In this document: positions 28,293 to 28,293 of the stretch, piece by piece
Position numbering within the stretch: position 1 is the stretch's first letter
How the letters are laid out: each line of letters begins with the position of its first letter
Made by a program: the position numbers and the translations under genes
Origin: CAZCQP01 sp964500895
Lineage (GTDB): Bacteria; Bacillota; Clostridia; Lachnospirales; JAISER01
DNA: 28,293 nucleotides
Reading direction: 5' to 3'
Assembly (NCBI GenBank): GCA_964500895.1
Contig: CAZCQP010000038.1
Location: 1-28,293 of the forward strand
Notes under the pieces: generated by a model
What the model was told of the DNA's origin: nothing
What the model saw: only the letters and a program-made list of their open reading frames with translations
Database searches by the model: none

Positions 28293-28293
28293 A

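Overview
The window reads as a chromosomal segment of an anaerobic, endospore-forming Clostridia-type Firmicute. Genes have AAGGAGG-type ribosome binding sites, frequent TTG/GTG starts and short intrinsic terminators. It carries the start of a glycine reductase (Stickland) operon, two MttB-superfamily methyltransferase genes, rubrerythrin and a sporulation sigma factor. The genus cannot be named from the sequence alone.

Layout. 1-1655 (minus): trxB, trxA and the first 16 codons of grdA. 1807-1975: a 169-bp palindromic repeat of the same family as one at 28144-28292. 1972-5937: a PocR/AraC-type regulator divergent from an MttB-like gene, with a second MttB-like gene convergent to it. 6052-7159: an AT-rich HxlR regulator and flavoprotein pair. 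7242-10226 (minus): a six-gene cluster led by a WYL regulator. 10307-12659 (minus): znuA, znuC and rubrerythrin, with a Fur/Zur-type box but no permease gene.

The central discovery is at 12885-23185. The mother-cell sigma factor gene sigK is split in two. Its first 107 codons end at about 13205 and the remaining 119 resume at 22826, both in the plus direction. Between the halves lies a 9,620-bp intervening (skin-type) element with a large serine recombinase at its right end. Joining the halves at the shared AATG gives an uninterrupted 226-residue sigma-K. The same join closes a circle whose junction is a near-perfect 13-bp inverted repeat around a central AA, as expected for a serine-recombinase attP. 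The element carries a complete spermidine operon (speD-speA-speE-speB) behind a 350-nt hairpin-rich leader, a surface-type repeat protein with a small partner and a decayed partner copy, and a 58-codon antisense gene preceded by a sigma-E-like promoter. That small gene is a candidate excision (directionality) factor. If the element is excised as in Bacillus subtilis and Clostridioides difficile, the mother-cell chromosome gains sigK and loses its linked polyamine pathway, while the forespore keeps both.

Downstream of sigK, 23214-23932 holds a frameshifted membrane-anchored hypothetical gene between perfect 27-bp direct repeats that duplicate half of the sigK terminator. Then come a polar amino acid ABC transporter operon (24270-26525), a PhnB-like gene, an orphan sugar-type binding lipoprotein (27118-28101) and the second palindromic repeat. 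No tRNA, rRNA or CRISPR array was seen.
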